The notes below the pieces were generated by a model, which saw only the letters and a program-made list of their open reading frames with translations, made no database searches and was not told the origin of the DNA. Both the position numbers and the translations under genes were made by a program. Source: Ottowia thiooxydans DSM 14619 (lineage in GTDB: Bacteria > Pseudomonadota > Gammaproteobacteria > Burkholderiales > Burkholderiaceae_C). Taken from it: 34,591 nucleotides of DNA. The number at the start of each line of letters is the position of its first letter. Position 1 is the first letter of the stretch. Below, piece by piece: positions 16,292 to 24,938 of the stretch. The stretch is taken from NCBI RefSeq assembly GCF_000422885.1, contig NZ_AUGX01000047.1:1-34591 (forward strand), given 5' to 3'.

Positions 16292-17944
16292 TCAGTCCCT
16301 CATGGATTGAATCCGCTCCACATGCGCCAGGAGTGAGCGCTTGGCTATCGGCCACACGCGCGGCAGCACATCGTCGTAGGCCTTTGCCACCCAATCGTCC
16401 ATGGTGCCTTCCGGATTGGCTTGCATAGCGGCCAACACCTTGGCCTCCCGTGCCAAGCGGTGCTTTTTCAGGTTGGCGATCTGCTTGGCTGCGCTGCCCA
16501 GCACATAGCCGTGGGCCGGCAGGATGAAATTCGCTTCGTGCTCGGCGCAGGCGGCATTCAGCTTATCGAGTGAATCCAGGTAGGCGGTCATGTCGCCATC
16601 GGGCGGATCGACCACCGTGGTGCTGCCATTCAGGATGTGATCACCTGAAAACAGCAATCCGTCTTCTTCCAGGAGCAGGCACAGGTGATTGGCTGCATGC
16701 CCTGGCGTGTGTATGACGCGTAGTGTGTGCGTGATCTCGCCATCTGGCGAGTCAGCGGTCAGGCGCAGTCGCCGGTCGTCAGCGAGCTCCTCGTCTGGCG
16801 TGAATTCGCTCGCCGCGCGGGCGGTGGGCTGGGACGACAGGCCAAGGATAGGCGGCTTGGTCTGAGTGCACAGCGCCTGCAGTGGCTTGGCTCCCGGGGA
16901 GTGGTCAGGATGCGAGTGCGTGCACACGATGTATTTGATGTTGCCGCCTGCCGCGCGCCAAAGGCGCTCAAGGTGAGCCTCATCCACGGGGCCGGGATCA
17001 ATGGCGATATAGCCGGTACGCGGATCACCAACCAGATAACTATTGGTGCCGGGGCCTGTCATGAAGCCGGGGTTGCCGGCGGTCAAGCGCTGCACGTTCT
17101 TGAGCAGAGGCACTGGCAGCTCCGCCTGCCAATCGAGTGCATGCAGCAACTGGCCATCGGGTGTGACCAATTCCAGTTCCCCAAACGGACTCTCATGTTC
17201 CATGTACCGTGCTTCCTTGCCGGCCAGAAAGCCCGCGCGGGGGCAACTGGTCCACAAGGGAGTTTCTGAGGCGCAAGCAGCCAGGACGCTCTGCACATCA
17301 CTGTAGTTTTGCAGGCGCTCCAAGGTGCGAATGGTAGGGAAGATGATGAAGAATTCTCCCGCCTTGTGGCGCGTGAGCGCATCTTGCGGACGCACCCAAA
17401 CGGGCTCGAATTGCTCGGCTTCATCAGCGGCTGGCGTTTGCCCTTCAGGCATGCGGGCCACCAGGAAAGGCACGTCAAATCGGCGTGGCAAATCCCTGTC
17501 GGTGATCCAATGAGCCAAGACATACACGTCCGCTGCCGCTAGCTTCAATCCCCGCGCGGCGCACTGCGCTGCAAAGGGTGCTTGACGATCCAGGGCTGCC
17601 ACATCTTCGGCTGTCGCAGCAGTTCCATCTGCACGCTTGGCGAGCAAAATGCCCAGCTCCTCAAAGCTTTCGCGGATGGCGGCTATGGCCTGCGTCAGGT
17701 GCTCATCGCTCTGGGTTGGCCGACGTGTAGACAGCGCGTGCGTGGCAGCATCCGCCGGGTCTATACCTCCGCCGGGGAACACATACGCTCCTGGCGCGAA
17801 GCTGGCCGTGGGTGAACGGCGCGTCATGAGTACCTCGACCCCGTCCGCCGAGTCGCGCAGCAGCAGCACTGTGGCGGCAGAACGAAGGGGGGCAGGGTCG
17901 CGTGGCGCATGCAGGAGTTGGCTGAGACGTGGCATGGGCCGCAT
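16292..17944 (-). CDS. NUDIX hydrolase - metallo-beta-lactamase fold fusion protein
   Basis: This 550-residue protein joins two hydrolase domains. Residues about 20-215 are a NUDIX domain: AYVFPGGGIDPAD, then RESFEELG at 91-98, with an expanded spacer between the Gly-rich part and the Glu helix as in NUDT19-like proteins. Residues about 280-530 are an MBL domain: THSHPDH (343-348 carry His, His, Asp and His), VIHTPGHAANHLCLL, LLFSGDHILNG and ILPAHGYVLG, resembling the LACTB2 group. Likely chemistries are a pyrophosphate (possibly acyl-CoA-type) cleavage and a thioester or phosphoester hydrolysis; the true substrate is unknown. ATG 17944 has no clear Shine-Dalgarno, and ATG 17935 is an alternative. 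Confidence 0.9.
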   Translation of the reverse strand: MRPMPRLSQLLHAPRDPAPLRSAATVLLLRDSADGVEVLMTRRSPTASFAPGAYVFPGGGIDPADAATHALSTRRPTQSDEHLTQAIAAIRESFEELGILLAKRADGTAATAEDVAALDRQAPFAAQCAARGLKLAAADVYVLAHWITDRDLPRRFDVPFLVARMPEGQTPAADEAEQFEPVWVRPQDALTRHKAGEFFIIFPTIRTLERLQNYSDVQSVLAACASETPLWTSCPRAGFLAGKEARYMEHESPFGELELVTPDGQLLHALDWQAELPVPLLKNVQRLTAGNPGFMTGPGTNSYLVGDPRTGYIAIDPGPVDEAHLERLWRAAGGNIKYIVCTHSHPDHSPGAKPLQALCTQTKPPILGLSSQPTARAASEFTPDEELADDRRLRLTADSPDGEITHTLRVIHTPGHAANHLCLLLEEDGLLFSGDHILNGSTTVVDPPDGDMTAYLDSLDKLNAACAEHEANFILPAHGYVLGSAAKQIANLKKHRLAREAKVLAAMQANPEGTMDDWVAKAYDDVLPRVWPIAKRSLLAHVERIQSMRD

Positions 17945-18131
17945 TATGGAGGAGCACAGGAAAAAATGTGTCCTCTACGCGTCCCCGCCCGGAGGTTGCT
18001 ATCCCTGCAATCGCCCGAACCACTGCCGACGAAAACCCAGGCCCGCTAACGCCTATTGACTCAGGGTTGGTACGGCCGTAGGAGGCGGGGGGTGAATGGG
18101 GGGATGGGGATGTCGAGCACTTTTTCATGCG

Positions 18132-18160
18132 CGGAGTGGCTGTTGAAAACGGCCACTCCG
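18132..18160 (-). terminator. Hairpin downstream of the IPTL-CTERM gene
   Basis: CGGAGTGGC and GCCACTCCG form a 9 bp stem that extends inward (GTT/AAC past one mismatch or wobble) to a 3-base loop. It starts 36 bases after the stop of the minus-strand gene. On that strand it is followed by an A-rich, not T-rich, run, so it may protect the 3' end rather than terminate by itself. Confidence 0.5.
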
Positions 18161-18195
18161 TGTTGCGGCCTTTCAGCCTTCATGAATAGAGTTGA

Positions 18196-21100
18196 TCAAC
18201 CCGCGCGCTTCATGTGGCGTGCGCCCGCCAAGCCTAGCCCGGCCAGAAGAGCTGACATCAAGATAAGGACCCATTCGGTCATCGTGGGAACTGCGGTTAT
18301 GGCGGCGGCGGCCACCTTGATGCGTCCCGTCGCGGTGTTGGTGCCACCCGTTCCCGTCACCTCAGATGTGCCCGAGGAGGTGGGCGCGCCGCTCACCGCG
18401 CAGGTCACGGTTTGCCCTTCAGGAATGGTGCTGGGTGAGCTCCAGGCGGTGGTGCCAGGGGTGATGGTGCAGGCGCCGATGCGTAAGCCGGTTGGTAAGC
18501 CGCTGACGGTGCAGGGGGCTGCCTCCGCGTCGGCTGTGCCAGTGTTCTCGCAGGTAAACGTACCGCTGTAGCGCTGATTTACCGTACCGGTGGGCGGCAA
18601 GCCTGAGAGGTCGATCACCACGTTGGGCTCACCGGTCACCACGATGCTGCCCGTGCCTGCGTTGTTGTCCGGATTCGCCTCGGTGCTGCTAGTGCCCGCG
18701 GTGATGGTGACTGGCGATGTGCCTTTGTCGCCTGTGGCGGGGGTGCCGCTTACTGTGCAGGAAATAGCGCCATTGATCGCTAAAGACGCTACGGGTGAAG
18801 CGGGGGTGCAGGTGACAGTGGCCCAGGCGGGCACGCCAGCGGGAGTGCATGTAGCTACCGTTGCTACCTCAGTGCCCGCGTTGGTGCACACGAAGCTGCC
18901 CGAATAGGGATCGCCGACTTTGGCAGGGGGCAGCACTACGCTGGTCACCTGCATGTCTGGCATCCCTGTGACCACAATGCTGCCCGAGCCCGTGTTGTTA
19001 TCCGGGTTCGATTCTGTGGCGCTGGTGCCGGCGGTGATGGTTACAGCGGATGATCCTTTGTCGCCCAAGGCGGGGGTTCCGGTGACCGTACAGGAAATAG
19101 TGCCATTAGCCGCTAAAGACGAGACGGGTGGGACTGGGTTGCACGTGACAGTCGCCCAGGCCGGCACGCCGGCGGGGGTGCACGTAGCCGCCGTTGCGAC
19201 CTCCGTGCCCGCATTCGTGCACACAAAGCTGCCCAAATAGGCCGCGCCCACCGAGGCCGCTGGCAGAACGACACTGGTCACCTGCATGTCTGGCAAACCT
19301 GTGACATCAATACCGCCCGTACCTGTGTTGTTGTTCGGATTCGACTCGGTGCTGCTGGTGCCGGCGGTAATGGTGACCGGGGAGGTCCCTTTATCGTCGA
19401 TGGTCGGGGTGCCCGTCACGGTGCAAGAAATCGTGGCATTGATCGCCAGTGAGGCGACCGGAGACGGTGGCGTACAGGTCACCGTCGTCCAGGCGGGCAA
19501 GCCAGCGGATGTGCATGTGGCGGCCGCCGCTACCTCGGTGCCAGAATTGGTGCATACAAAGCTGCCTGAATATGCCACTCCTACCAAAGCTGGGGGCAGG
19601 ACCACGCTGGTCACGCGCATGTCTGGCATGCCTGTGACGACGATGCTGCCTGTGCCGGTGTTGTTGTTGGGGTTCGACTCGGTGCTACTGGTGCCGGCGG
19701 TGATGGTGACGGGGGAGGTCACCTTGTCGTCGATGGTCGGGGTGCCCGTCACGGTGCAAGAAATCGTGGCATTGATAGCCAGCGCAGAGACCGGAGGCGC
19801 TGGTGTGCATGCCACGCTGGCCCAGGCGGGGATGCCCGCTGGCGAGCAGGTTGCAGCGGAGGCGACCTCAGTCCCCGTGTTGGTGCATACGAAGTTGCCT
19901 GAATAAGCGGCGCCCACGGTGGCTGCTGGCAAGTTCACGCTGGTTACGCGCATGTCCGGTTGGCCGGTGACCTCGATGTTGCCTGTGCCGGTGTTGTTGT
20001 TGGGGTTCGACTCGGTGCTGCTGGTGCCGGCGGTGATGGTGACGGGGAAAATCCCCTTGTCATTGACTGTCGGGGTGCCGGTCACCGTGCATGAAATGGT
20101 GGCATTGATGGCCAGCGAGGAGACCGGAGGCGCTGGTGTGCATGCCACGCTGGCCCAGGCGGGGATGCCCACTGGCGAGCAGGTTGCAGCGGAGGCGACC
20201 TCAGTCCCCGCGTTGCTGCACACGAAGCTGCCTGAGTAAGCGGTGCCTACGGTGACGGCTGGCAAGTTCACAGTGGTCACGCGCATGTCCGGTTGGCCCG
20301 TGATCACAATGTTGCCTGTGCCCGTGTTGTTGCCAGGATTGGAGTCAGGGCTATTGGGGCCGGCCGTAACGGTGACGGCGGATGTCCCCTTGTCGTTGAC
20401 TGTGGGAGTGCCGGTCACTGCGCAGGAAATGCTGGAATTGATTGCCAGCGAGGACACGGGTGGAGTCGGCGTGCAAATGACGGTGGCCCAGGCGGGCATG
20501 CCAGTGGATGAGCACGTGGCGGCAGTTGCGGCTTCCGTGCCTGCGTTGGTGCACACAAAGCTGCCCGAGTAGGGCGTGCCTACTGTGGATGCGGGCAGGT
20601 TGAGGCTGGTGAATTGCATGTCCGGCACGCCTACGACAACGAGGCTGGCTGTGCCCGTATTGTTCCCGGGGTTCGAATCGGGGCTGGCGGGGCCGGCGGT
20701 GATCGATACAGGAAATGCGCCTTTGTCTCCGAGGGCGGGCGTGCCGCTGACGGTGCAGGAGATGGATCCGTTGATTCCCAGTGAGGCCACTGGAGGGGTT
20801 GGGGTGCACGAGACGCTAGCCCAAGCCGGCAGGCCAGCAGGTGCGCAGGTCGCGCCAGCGGCTGCCGCAGTGCCGCCATTGGTGCATACGAAGCTGCCTG
20901 AATAGGGGATGCCCACAGTGGCTGTTGGCAAGTTCGCGCTGGTGAACTGCATGTCAGGCACACCCAGGATGACGATGTTGCCTGTACCCGTATTGTTCCC
21001 AGAGTTCGATTCGGCGCTGCTGGTGCCGGCTGAAATGGTGACTGCCGTAGTGCCATTGCTCCCGGTCGGGGGCGTCCCTGTGACGGAGCAGGCAATGGTT

Positions 21101-22491
21101 GCGTTCACTCCCAACGGGTTGACTGGCTGGGCAGGCGTACAGATCACGCTGGCCCAACTTGGCAGAGTGGACGGAAGGCAAGTGGCATTGGCCGCCACTG
21201 CAGTGCCCGCGTTTGTGCAAACGTAGCTGCCGGAATAGGCTACGCCCTCAACGCCGCCGGGCAAATTCACGCTGGTCACCTGCATGTCAGGCGCGAGGAC
21301 GTTCAGGTCTTTCGTCTCGGTGTTGTTCGACATGTCGGAATCAGCCGTAGTGACGGGATTGCCGCCCACCACGGTGACGCTGGAGCCGTTGGTGCTGCCG
21401 GAAACTGTTCTGATTCCCGCGACAGTGGGCGTGCCGCTCACGGCGCAGGTGACGATGCTATTGACGGGGACGGCGTTGCCAGCGACCCACGCGCCGCCAC
21501 CGCTGATCGCGCAAGCGCTCACCGATAAACCGGCGGGAAGGTTGCTGATGGCGCAACTGGTGCTCACAGTCGCACTGTTCGAGCCGATGTTGGTGCAGGT
21601 AAAGCTGCCGCTGTAGCTCGAGCCCAACAGCATGGGGCTGGAGAGATTCGTCAGATCAATGGCCAGATCGGGCGCCTGGATCGCGAGCATGTCGCGGTTG
21701 TAGGCGACGAAGGCGAGATCGGATTGGCCGCTGAGCACTTGCCTGAAGGCGGCGACGTTGCCAACCGTGGCGGCATTGAGGCCGAAGTCGGCCAATGTAT
21801 AGGAGAGCATTCGCAGTGGGCGAAGTCCCGGTGCCTGTGAGGAAGTACCTCCAGTGGCCGTATAGAACCTCCAGTTAGTCTGCCCGACCGTAGGAACTGA
21901 GCCGTAGCTGACTGTGAGCTGAGTTCCTATCTGAACGCCGCTCGCGTTCACGAAGTAATAAACATCCGAAGATGAGCCTGCATCTCCCACTTGCGTGGTC
22001 AAGATCGCTGGGAGGGTAAGACTAGCGCTGTTGGGAATGGAGATCGGGAAACTGAGCGTCTGCACGGGTGAATTGAACACGGCTGTGGCCAGCTCAAGCC
22101 CCTGGTTGCCGTCCGAGAGGAACCAGGTCAGTGATGGATAAGGCGTTGGGACCGTCATCCCTGTGCCCCAGGCGGTCAGTGTGGAGGAGCTAGGCGTGAG
22201 TGCTGAGGGCAGTGGCACAAAGGCCTGAAAATTGGCGGCTGTGAAGGTTCCCGACAGCATGCCATCGTCAACGCCCGTAGAGTACCTCGTGCCGTTCGCG
22301 GTGAAGCTCAACAGCTCAGTGCTGACTGCGGTGGTGCTCACGCCGGAGGTGGAGGAGCTCCACACCGTGCTTCCTTGCTTGCCTTGAATGCCTGTGACCG
22401 TCGCGGCCGTTGCGGCGAGGGCAGACAGCGACAGCAATGCAGCTCCCAGCCAACGTCGGTATGTATAAGCATTCGGCAGCGAAATCTGCAT
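18196..22491 (-). CDS. Giant exported repeat protein with IPTL-CTERM sorting signal
   Basis: The 1431-residue protein has an N-terminal signal peptide (RRWLGAALLSLSALAATAA, cleavage near 30). A Ser/Thr-rich N-terminal domain (about 31-270) of no family I recognise follows. Then come ten CARDB/DUF11-like immunoglobulin-fold repeats. Eight central ones are exactly 111 residues each (PDMxVTSVxLP...YSGSFVCTN...SCTVTGTP...ESNPNNNTGTG), each with four conserved Cys. The first and last repeats are divergent and resemble each other. The C-terminus, VPTMTEWVLILMSALLAGLG and then basic residues, is an IPTL-CTERM signal, processed by an exosortase-like enzyme and associated with surface display. The protein is probably an extended, disulfide-stabilised surface fibre or adhesin. 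No sorting enzyme is in the window. Confidence 0.92.
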   Translation of the reverse strand: MQISLPNAYTYRRWLGAALLSLSALAATAATVTGIQGKQGSTVWSSSTSGVSTTAVSTELLSFTANGTRYSTGVDDGMLSGTFTAANFQAFVPLPSALTPSSSTLTAWGTGMTVPTPYPSLTWFLSDGNQGLELATAVFNSPVQTLSFPISIPNSASLTLPAILTTQVGDAGSSSDVYYFVNASGVQIGTQLTVSYGSVPTVGQTNWRFYTATGGTSSQAPGLRPLRMLSYTLADFGLNAATVGNVAAFRQVLSGQSDLAFVAYNRDMLAIQAPDLAIDLTNLSSPMLLGSSYSGSFTCTNIGSNSATVSTSCAISNLPAGLSVSACAISGGGAWVAGNAVPVNSIVTCAVSGTPTVAGIRTVSGSTNGSSVTVVGGNPVTTADSDMSNNTETKDLNVLAPDMQVTSVNLPGGVEGVAYSGSYVCTNAGTAVAANATCLPSTLPSWASVICTPAQPVNPLGVNATIACSVTGTPPTGSNGTTAVTISAGTSSAESNSGNNTGTGNIVILGVPDMQFTSANLPTATVGIPYSGSFVCTNGGTAAAAGATCAPAGLPAWASVSCTPTPPVASLGINGSISCTVSGTPALGDKGAFPVSITAGPASPDSNPGNNTGTASLVVVGVPDMQFTSLNLPASTVGTPYSGSFVCTNAGTEAATAATCSSTGMPAWATVICTPTPPVSSLAINSSISCAVTGTPTVNDKGTSAVTVTAGPNSPDSNPGNNTGTGNIVITGQPDMRVTTVNLPAVTVGTAYSGSFVCSNAGTEVASAATCSPVGIPAWASVACTPAPPVSSLAINATISCTVTGTPTVNDKGIFPVTITAGTSSTESNPNNNTGTGNIEVTGQPDMRVTSVNLPAATVGAAYSGNFVCTNTGTEVASAATCSPAGIPAWASVACTPAPPVSALAINATISCTVTGTPTIDDKVTSPVTITAGTSSTESNPNNNTGTGSIVVTGMPDMRVTSVVLPPALVGVAYSGSFVCTNSGTEVAAAATCTSAGLPAWTTVTCTPPSPVASLAINATISCTVTGTPTIDDKGTSPVTITAGTSSTESNPNNNTGTGGIDVTGLPDMQVTSVVLPAASVGAAYLGSFVCTNAGTEVATAATCTPAGVPAWATVTCNPVPPVSSLAANGTISCTVTGTPALGDKGSSAVTITAGTSATESNPDNNTGSGSIVVTGMPDMQVTSVVLPPAKVGDPYSGSFVCTNAGTEVATVATCTPAGVPAWATVTCTPASPVASLAINGAISCTVSGTPATGDKGTSPVTITAGTSSTEANPDNNAGTGSIVVTGEPNVVIDLSGLPPTGTVNQRYSGTFTCENTGTADAEAAPCTVSGLPTGLRIGACTITPGTTAWSSPSTIPEGQTVTCAVSGAPTSSGTSEVTGTGGTNTATGRIKVAAAAITAVPTMTEWVLILMSALLAGLGLAGARHMKRAG
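18619..21290 (-). repeat. Eight tandem 333 bp repeats inside the surface-protein gene
   Basis: The codons for the repeat-opening PDM occur at 18952, 19285, 19618, 19951, 20284, 20617, 20950 and 21283 (low coordinate of each ATG). Every interval is exactly 333 bp, with no insertion or deletion. Neighbouring units around 19286-20240 are nearly identical over long stretches, whereas outer units differ more. The array boundaries given are approximate. Confidence 0.92.
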
Positions 22492-22595
22492 CTGAGTTTC
22501 CCTTCCCCTAGGACCGTGTGAATTTGAACGCAGGGTAATTATCTATATATCAGTCAACGCCCTGAGGGCAAAGGTTTTGTGAGCTGCATAAAATC

Positions 22596-22605
22596 GGGGT
22601 CAGAT
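22596..22605 (+). repeat. GGGGTCAGAT motif upstream of the RAYT gene
   Basis: The core GGGGTCAGAT sits 25 bases before the transposase start, in the context AAATCGGGGTCAGATCCTG. The same core in the opposite orientation occurs at 27421-27430 just before gltB. Such motifs commonly mark RAYT genes and their solo REP copies. A short inverted repeat ATCCT/AGGAT follows at 22604-22620. Confidence 0.6.
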
Positions 22606-22630
22606 CCTGTTTTAAAGGATATAAAGACCC

Positions 22631-23368
22631 ATGGCTCGCCTTCCTCGCCTCACTATTGCTGGCTATCCGCATCACGTCATCCTGCGTGGCAACAACCGCC
22701 AGCCGATCTTTCGCGATACGGCGGATTACCGTCGCCTCCTGGGATCGTTGCGCAACTTCTCGGTTGAATACAAGGTGGCCGTACATGCCTATGTGTTGAT
22801 GACCAACCATGCGCATCTGTTGCTCACGCCGGAAACGAACGAGGGCTTGCCGGGCATGATGCAGGCGCTTGGGCGCAGCTATGTGCGCTATTTCAATGAC
22901 AGGCATGAGCGCTCGGGCACCTTGTGGGAGGGGCGCTACCGCTCCGGGTTAATAGAAGCCGAGCGCTATCTGCTGGCCTGTATGGTCTACATGGATCTGA
23001 ATCCCGTACGCGCTGGCATGGTGGCAGCGCCCGCTGACTACCCCTGGTCAAGTCACGCGCATTACATCGGCTTGTCGCAAGACCCGCTGGTGACGCCGCA
23101 TCCGTTGTATTGGGAGATGGGCAATACGCCTTTTGCGCGAGAAGCTGCCTATGCCAGTTTGGTGGGAGTAGGGCAAACTTCAGCGCAGCACGAAACATTG
23201 ACCCGCGCTGCGCACAGCGGTTGGGCGCTGGGGACAGATCATTTTGTAGTCGATCTTCAAAAGCGTACAGCGCGGCGTTTGACTCCTGGGCAAGCGGGTC
23301 GTCCTTTGGGCATCTCCAAACAGGTCCCCGATGTGGAAAACGGCGATTTCAAGACCTCCAGCCAATAA
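22631..23368 (+). CDS. REP-associated tyrosine transposase (RAYT, Y1 family)
   Basis: The 245-residue protein starts MARLPRLTIAGYPHHVILRG, a Y1 transposase opening, and has the metal-binding VLMTNHAHLLLTP (His-x-His) and the helix MMQALGRSYVRYFNDRHERS with the candidate catalytic tyrosines. GTLWEGRYRSGLIEAERYLL and VYMDLNPVRAGMV are typical of the IS200/IS605-related RAYTs. These are single-copy, domesticated-looking enzymes linked to the spread of REP hairpins. It has AAGGA upstream. It lies between the divergent IPTL-CTERM gene and the two-component system. The motif residues appear intact; whether it is active cannot be told. Confidence 0.92.
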   Translation: MARLPRLTIAGYPHHVILRGNNRQPIFRDTADYRRLLGSLRNFSVEYKVAVHAYVLMTNHAHLLLTPETNEGLPGMMQALGRSYVRYFNDRHERSGTLWEGRYRSGLIEAERYLLACMVYMDLNPVRAGMVAAPADYPWSSHAHYIGLSQDPLVTPHPLYWEMGNTPFAREAAYASLVGVGQTSAQHETLTRAAHSGWALGTDHFVVDLQKRTARRLTPGQAGRPLGISKQVPDVENGDFKTSSQ

Positions 23369-23394
23369 CGCGCTCTTTGAATTCGAGGAGCGCG
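23369..23394 (+). terminator. Inverted repeat directly after the RAYT stop
   Basis: CGCGCTC and GAGCGCG are separated by 12 bases and begin at the base after the TAA. No T-run follows. It could be a weak terminator or a REP-like end recognised by the transposase. Confidence 0.35.
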
Positions 23395-23413
23395 CGGGCT
23401 TGAGATTCGTTTT

Positions 23414-23435
23414 CCTTGCTCAAGGATAAGCAAGG
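23414..23435 (+). promoter_or_regulatory. Inverted repeat in the leader of the kinase gene
   Basis: CCTTGCT-CAAGGATA-AGCAAGG has 7 bp arms and ends 18 bases before the histidine kinase start. It may be an operator or a leader hairpin; there is no independent evidence for either. Confidence 0.35.
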
Positions 23436-23453
23436 CGTGCCAGAATCGTTGGC

Positions 23454-24920
23454 ATGAAGCCTATTGCGAGACGTCTTTCCTGGCTGTTGCTATGGCTGGC
23501 GTGTTCGGTGGCTGGTATGGCTTGGCTAACCATGAGCCGGCTGGCTGAGTTGCGTGCGGATTTCGATACGGATGCCCGCATTGCCCACCGCGTCTTGAGC
23601 CAGCGCATGGCTCAACATGACGCCATTCTGGCGACGCTTGCGCTATTGCAGCCCGTCAATGGCAGCGGTGAGGCCGAGCGGCTCTCGGCGCTCTATCCGC
23701 AAATTATTGATGTCATGCAGCGGCCCGTCCAGGGGGTATGGCCCGCTGGCTCGGCAGCCGCTCTTGCGGCTGCCGAGGCTACTTCGCGCCGCGAGAAACG
23801 GGCCGTACTCGCTGATGAGGATCTAACCCAAGGCCGCTATTGGCTTGTGCTTGCTGCGCACCCGCTCAGTTATGTGTTGCGCCTCGATCTGCGTGCTGCC
23901 GTGCCGTGGGTGGAATGGCCCATGGACGCAGCAGCCAGTACAGTGCGTGCCACTCTCGTTCATGGGGGGCGCAGCTTTGTGATCCAGCAAGGGCGTCTTG
24001 ATGATGATGCGTCGCCCCGCTGGCGCTGGGCCGCTGTCAAGACTCTGGCCTCAGCTAGCCAGCCCCTGGAGTTGGTGCTTGAGCGGCCGCTGGCCATGCG
24101 TGAACTGCCTCTGGCGGCGATGATCGGTTGGGTTGTGGTTTCTGCCCTGCTGTTGGCTGCTCTTCGAATGCTATGGCAGCAACGCGTGGCGCGTCGACGA
24201 GCGGAAGAGTTATTGCATCTGGGTCAGGTGGCGCGTCTCAATACCCTGGGCGAGCTGGCTGCTGGTATGGCGCACGAGTTGAATCAACCCCTCACAGCAC
24301 TCCTGGCCAACACCCAGGCAGCTCGGCGTTTGCTTGATGAGCAGCCAGTTGATGTCGGCACCGCGCGTGAGGCCATGGCTCAGGCTGCCAACCAGGCTCG
24401 TCGCGCCGCGGATGTGGTGGGACGGTTGCGCAGGCTGGTGGAGCGGCCGGAGCTAGCCACACAGGTTCAACCTGTGGCTTTGGGTGCAGCCGTGCAAGAG
24501 GCGCTGCACCTGCTGGAACCAGAACTGCAGCGGCGCGGCATCGAGGCAGAGGTGTTTGCCGAGCCCGATCTTCCCGCCGTCCAGGCCGAGCCTGTCGCAC
24601 TGCAGCAGATCATCCACAACCTGCTGATGAATGCCGTGCAATCGATGGAATCGGTGCCTCCGGCCAGACGTAAGCTGCGCCTTCGCTGGCAACGAAAAGG
24701 CACGCACGCATTGCTTTCAGTGCGTGATCAGGGGGATGGCATCTTGCCCGAAGCGCGGGGTCGCGTGTTCGAGCCTTTCTACACCACTCGCGACGGCGGC
24801 CTTGGCCTGGGTCTCAGCTTGTCTCACAGTCTGGCTGAAGCTATGGGCGGCAGCCTGGTGCTGGCGGAAAAACAAGAAGACTTTGGTGCCGAATTCCATT
24901 TGCTGCTTCCTCTCGTTTGA
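23454..24920 (+). CDS. Membrane sensor histidine kinase
   Basis: The 488-residue protein has a first membrane helix (about 8-27), a periplasmic sensor region (28-220) of no family I recognise, and a second helix (222-240). A HisKA domain follows with the phospho-accepting His274 in GELAAGMAHELNQPLTALLA. The HATPase_c domain has IIHNLLMNAVQSM (N box), VRDQGDGI (G1) and GGLGLGLSLSHSLAEAMGG (G2). Overall it resembles FixL/TtrS/DctB-type kinases without a PAS domain. The paired response regulator gene starts 18 bp downstream. The exported HbpS-like protein encoded next may be the sensed partner or a target. The ATG at 23454 has no strong Shine-Dalgarno. Confidence 0.92.
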   Translation: MKPIARRLSWLLLWLACSVAGMAWLTMSRLAELRADFDTDARIAHRVLSQRMAQHDAILATLALLQPVNGSGEAERLSALYPQIIDVMQRPVQGVWPAGSAAALAAAEATSRREKRAVLADEDLTQGRYWLVLAAHPLSYVLRLDLRAAVPWVEWPMDAAASTVRATLVHGGRSFVIQQGRLDDDASPRWRWAAVKTLASASQPLELVLERPLAMRELPLAAMIGWVVVSALLLAALRMLWQQRVARRRAEELLHLGQVARLNTLGELAAGMAHELNQPLTALLANTQAARRLLDEQPVDVGTAREAMAQAANQARRAADVVGRLRRLVERPELATQVQPVALGAAVQEALHLLEPELQRRGIEAEVFAEPDLPAVQAEPVALQQIIHNLLMNAVQSMESVPPARRKLRLRWQRKGTHALLSVRDQGDGILPEARGRVFEPFYTTRDGGLGLGLSLSHSLAEAMGGSLVLAEKQEDFGAEFHLLLPLV

Positions 24921-24938
24921 CCGCCACCTGCCTAGATT

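Noticed and set aside
18590-21616. A series of long open frames on the plus strand opposite the IPTL-CTERM gene, each of about 105 codons and similar to one another.
   Set aside because: They recur every 333 bp because the real gene on the other strand is repetitive. They have no start signals or recognisable domains and are shadows of it.
22540-22590. A promoter for the IPTL-CTERM gene on the minus strand (TTGCCC then TATATA 16 bases later; also a TTGACT).
   Set aside because: The region is AT-rich and several weak combinations fit. None stands out enough to be annotated.
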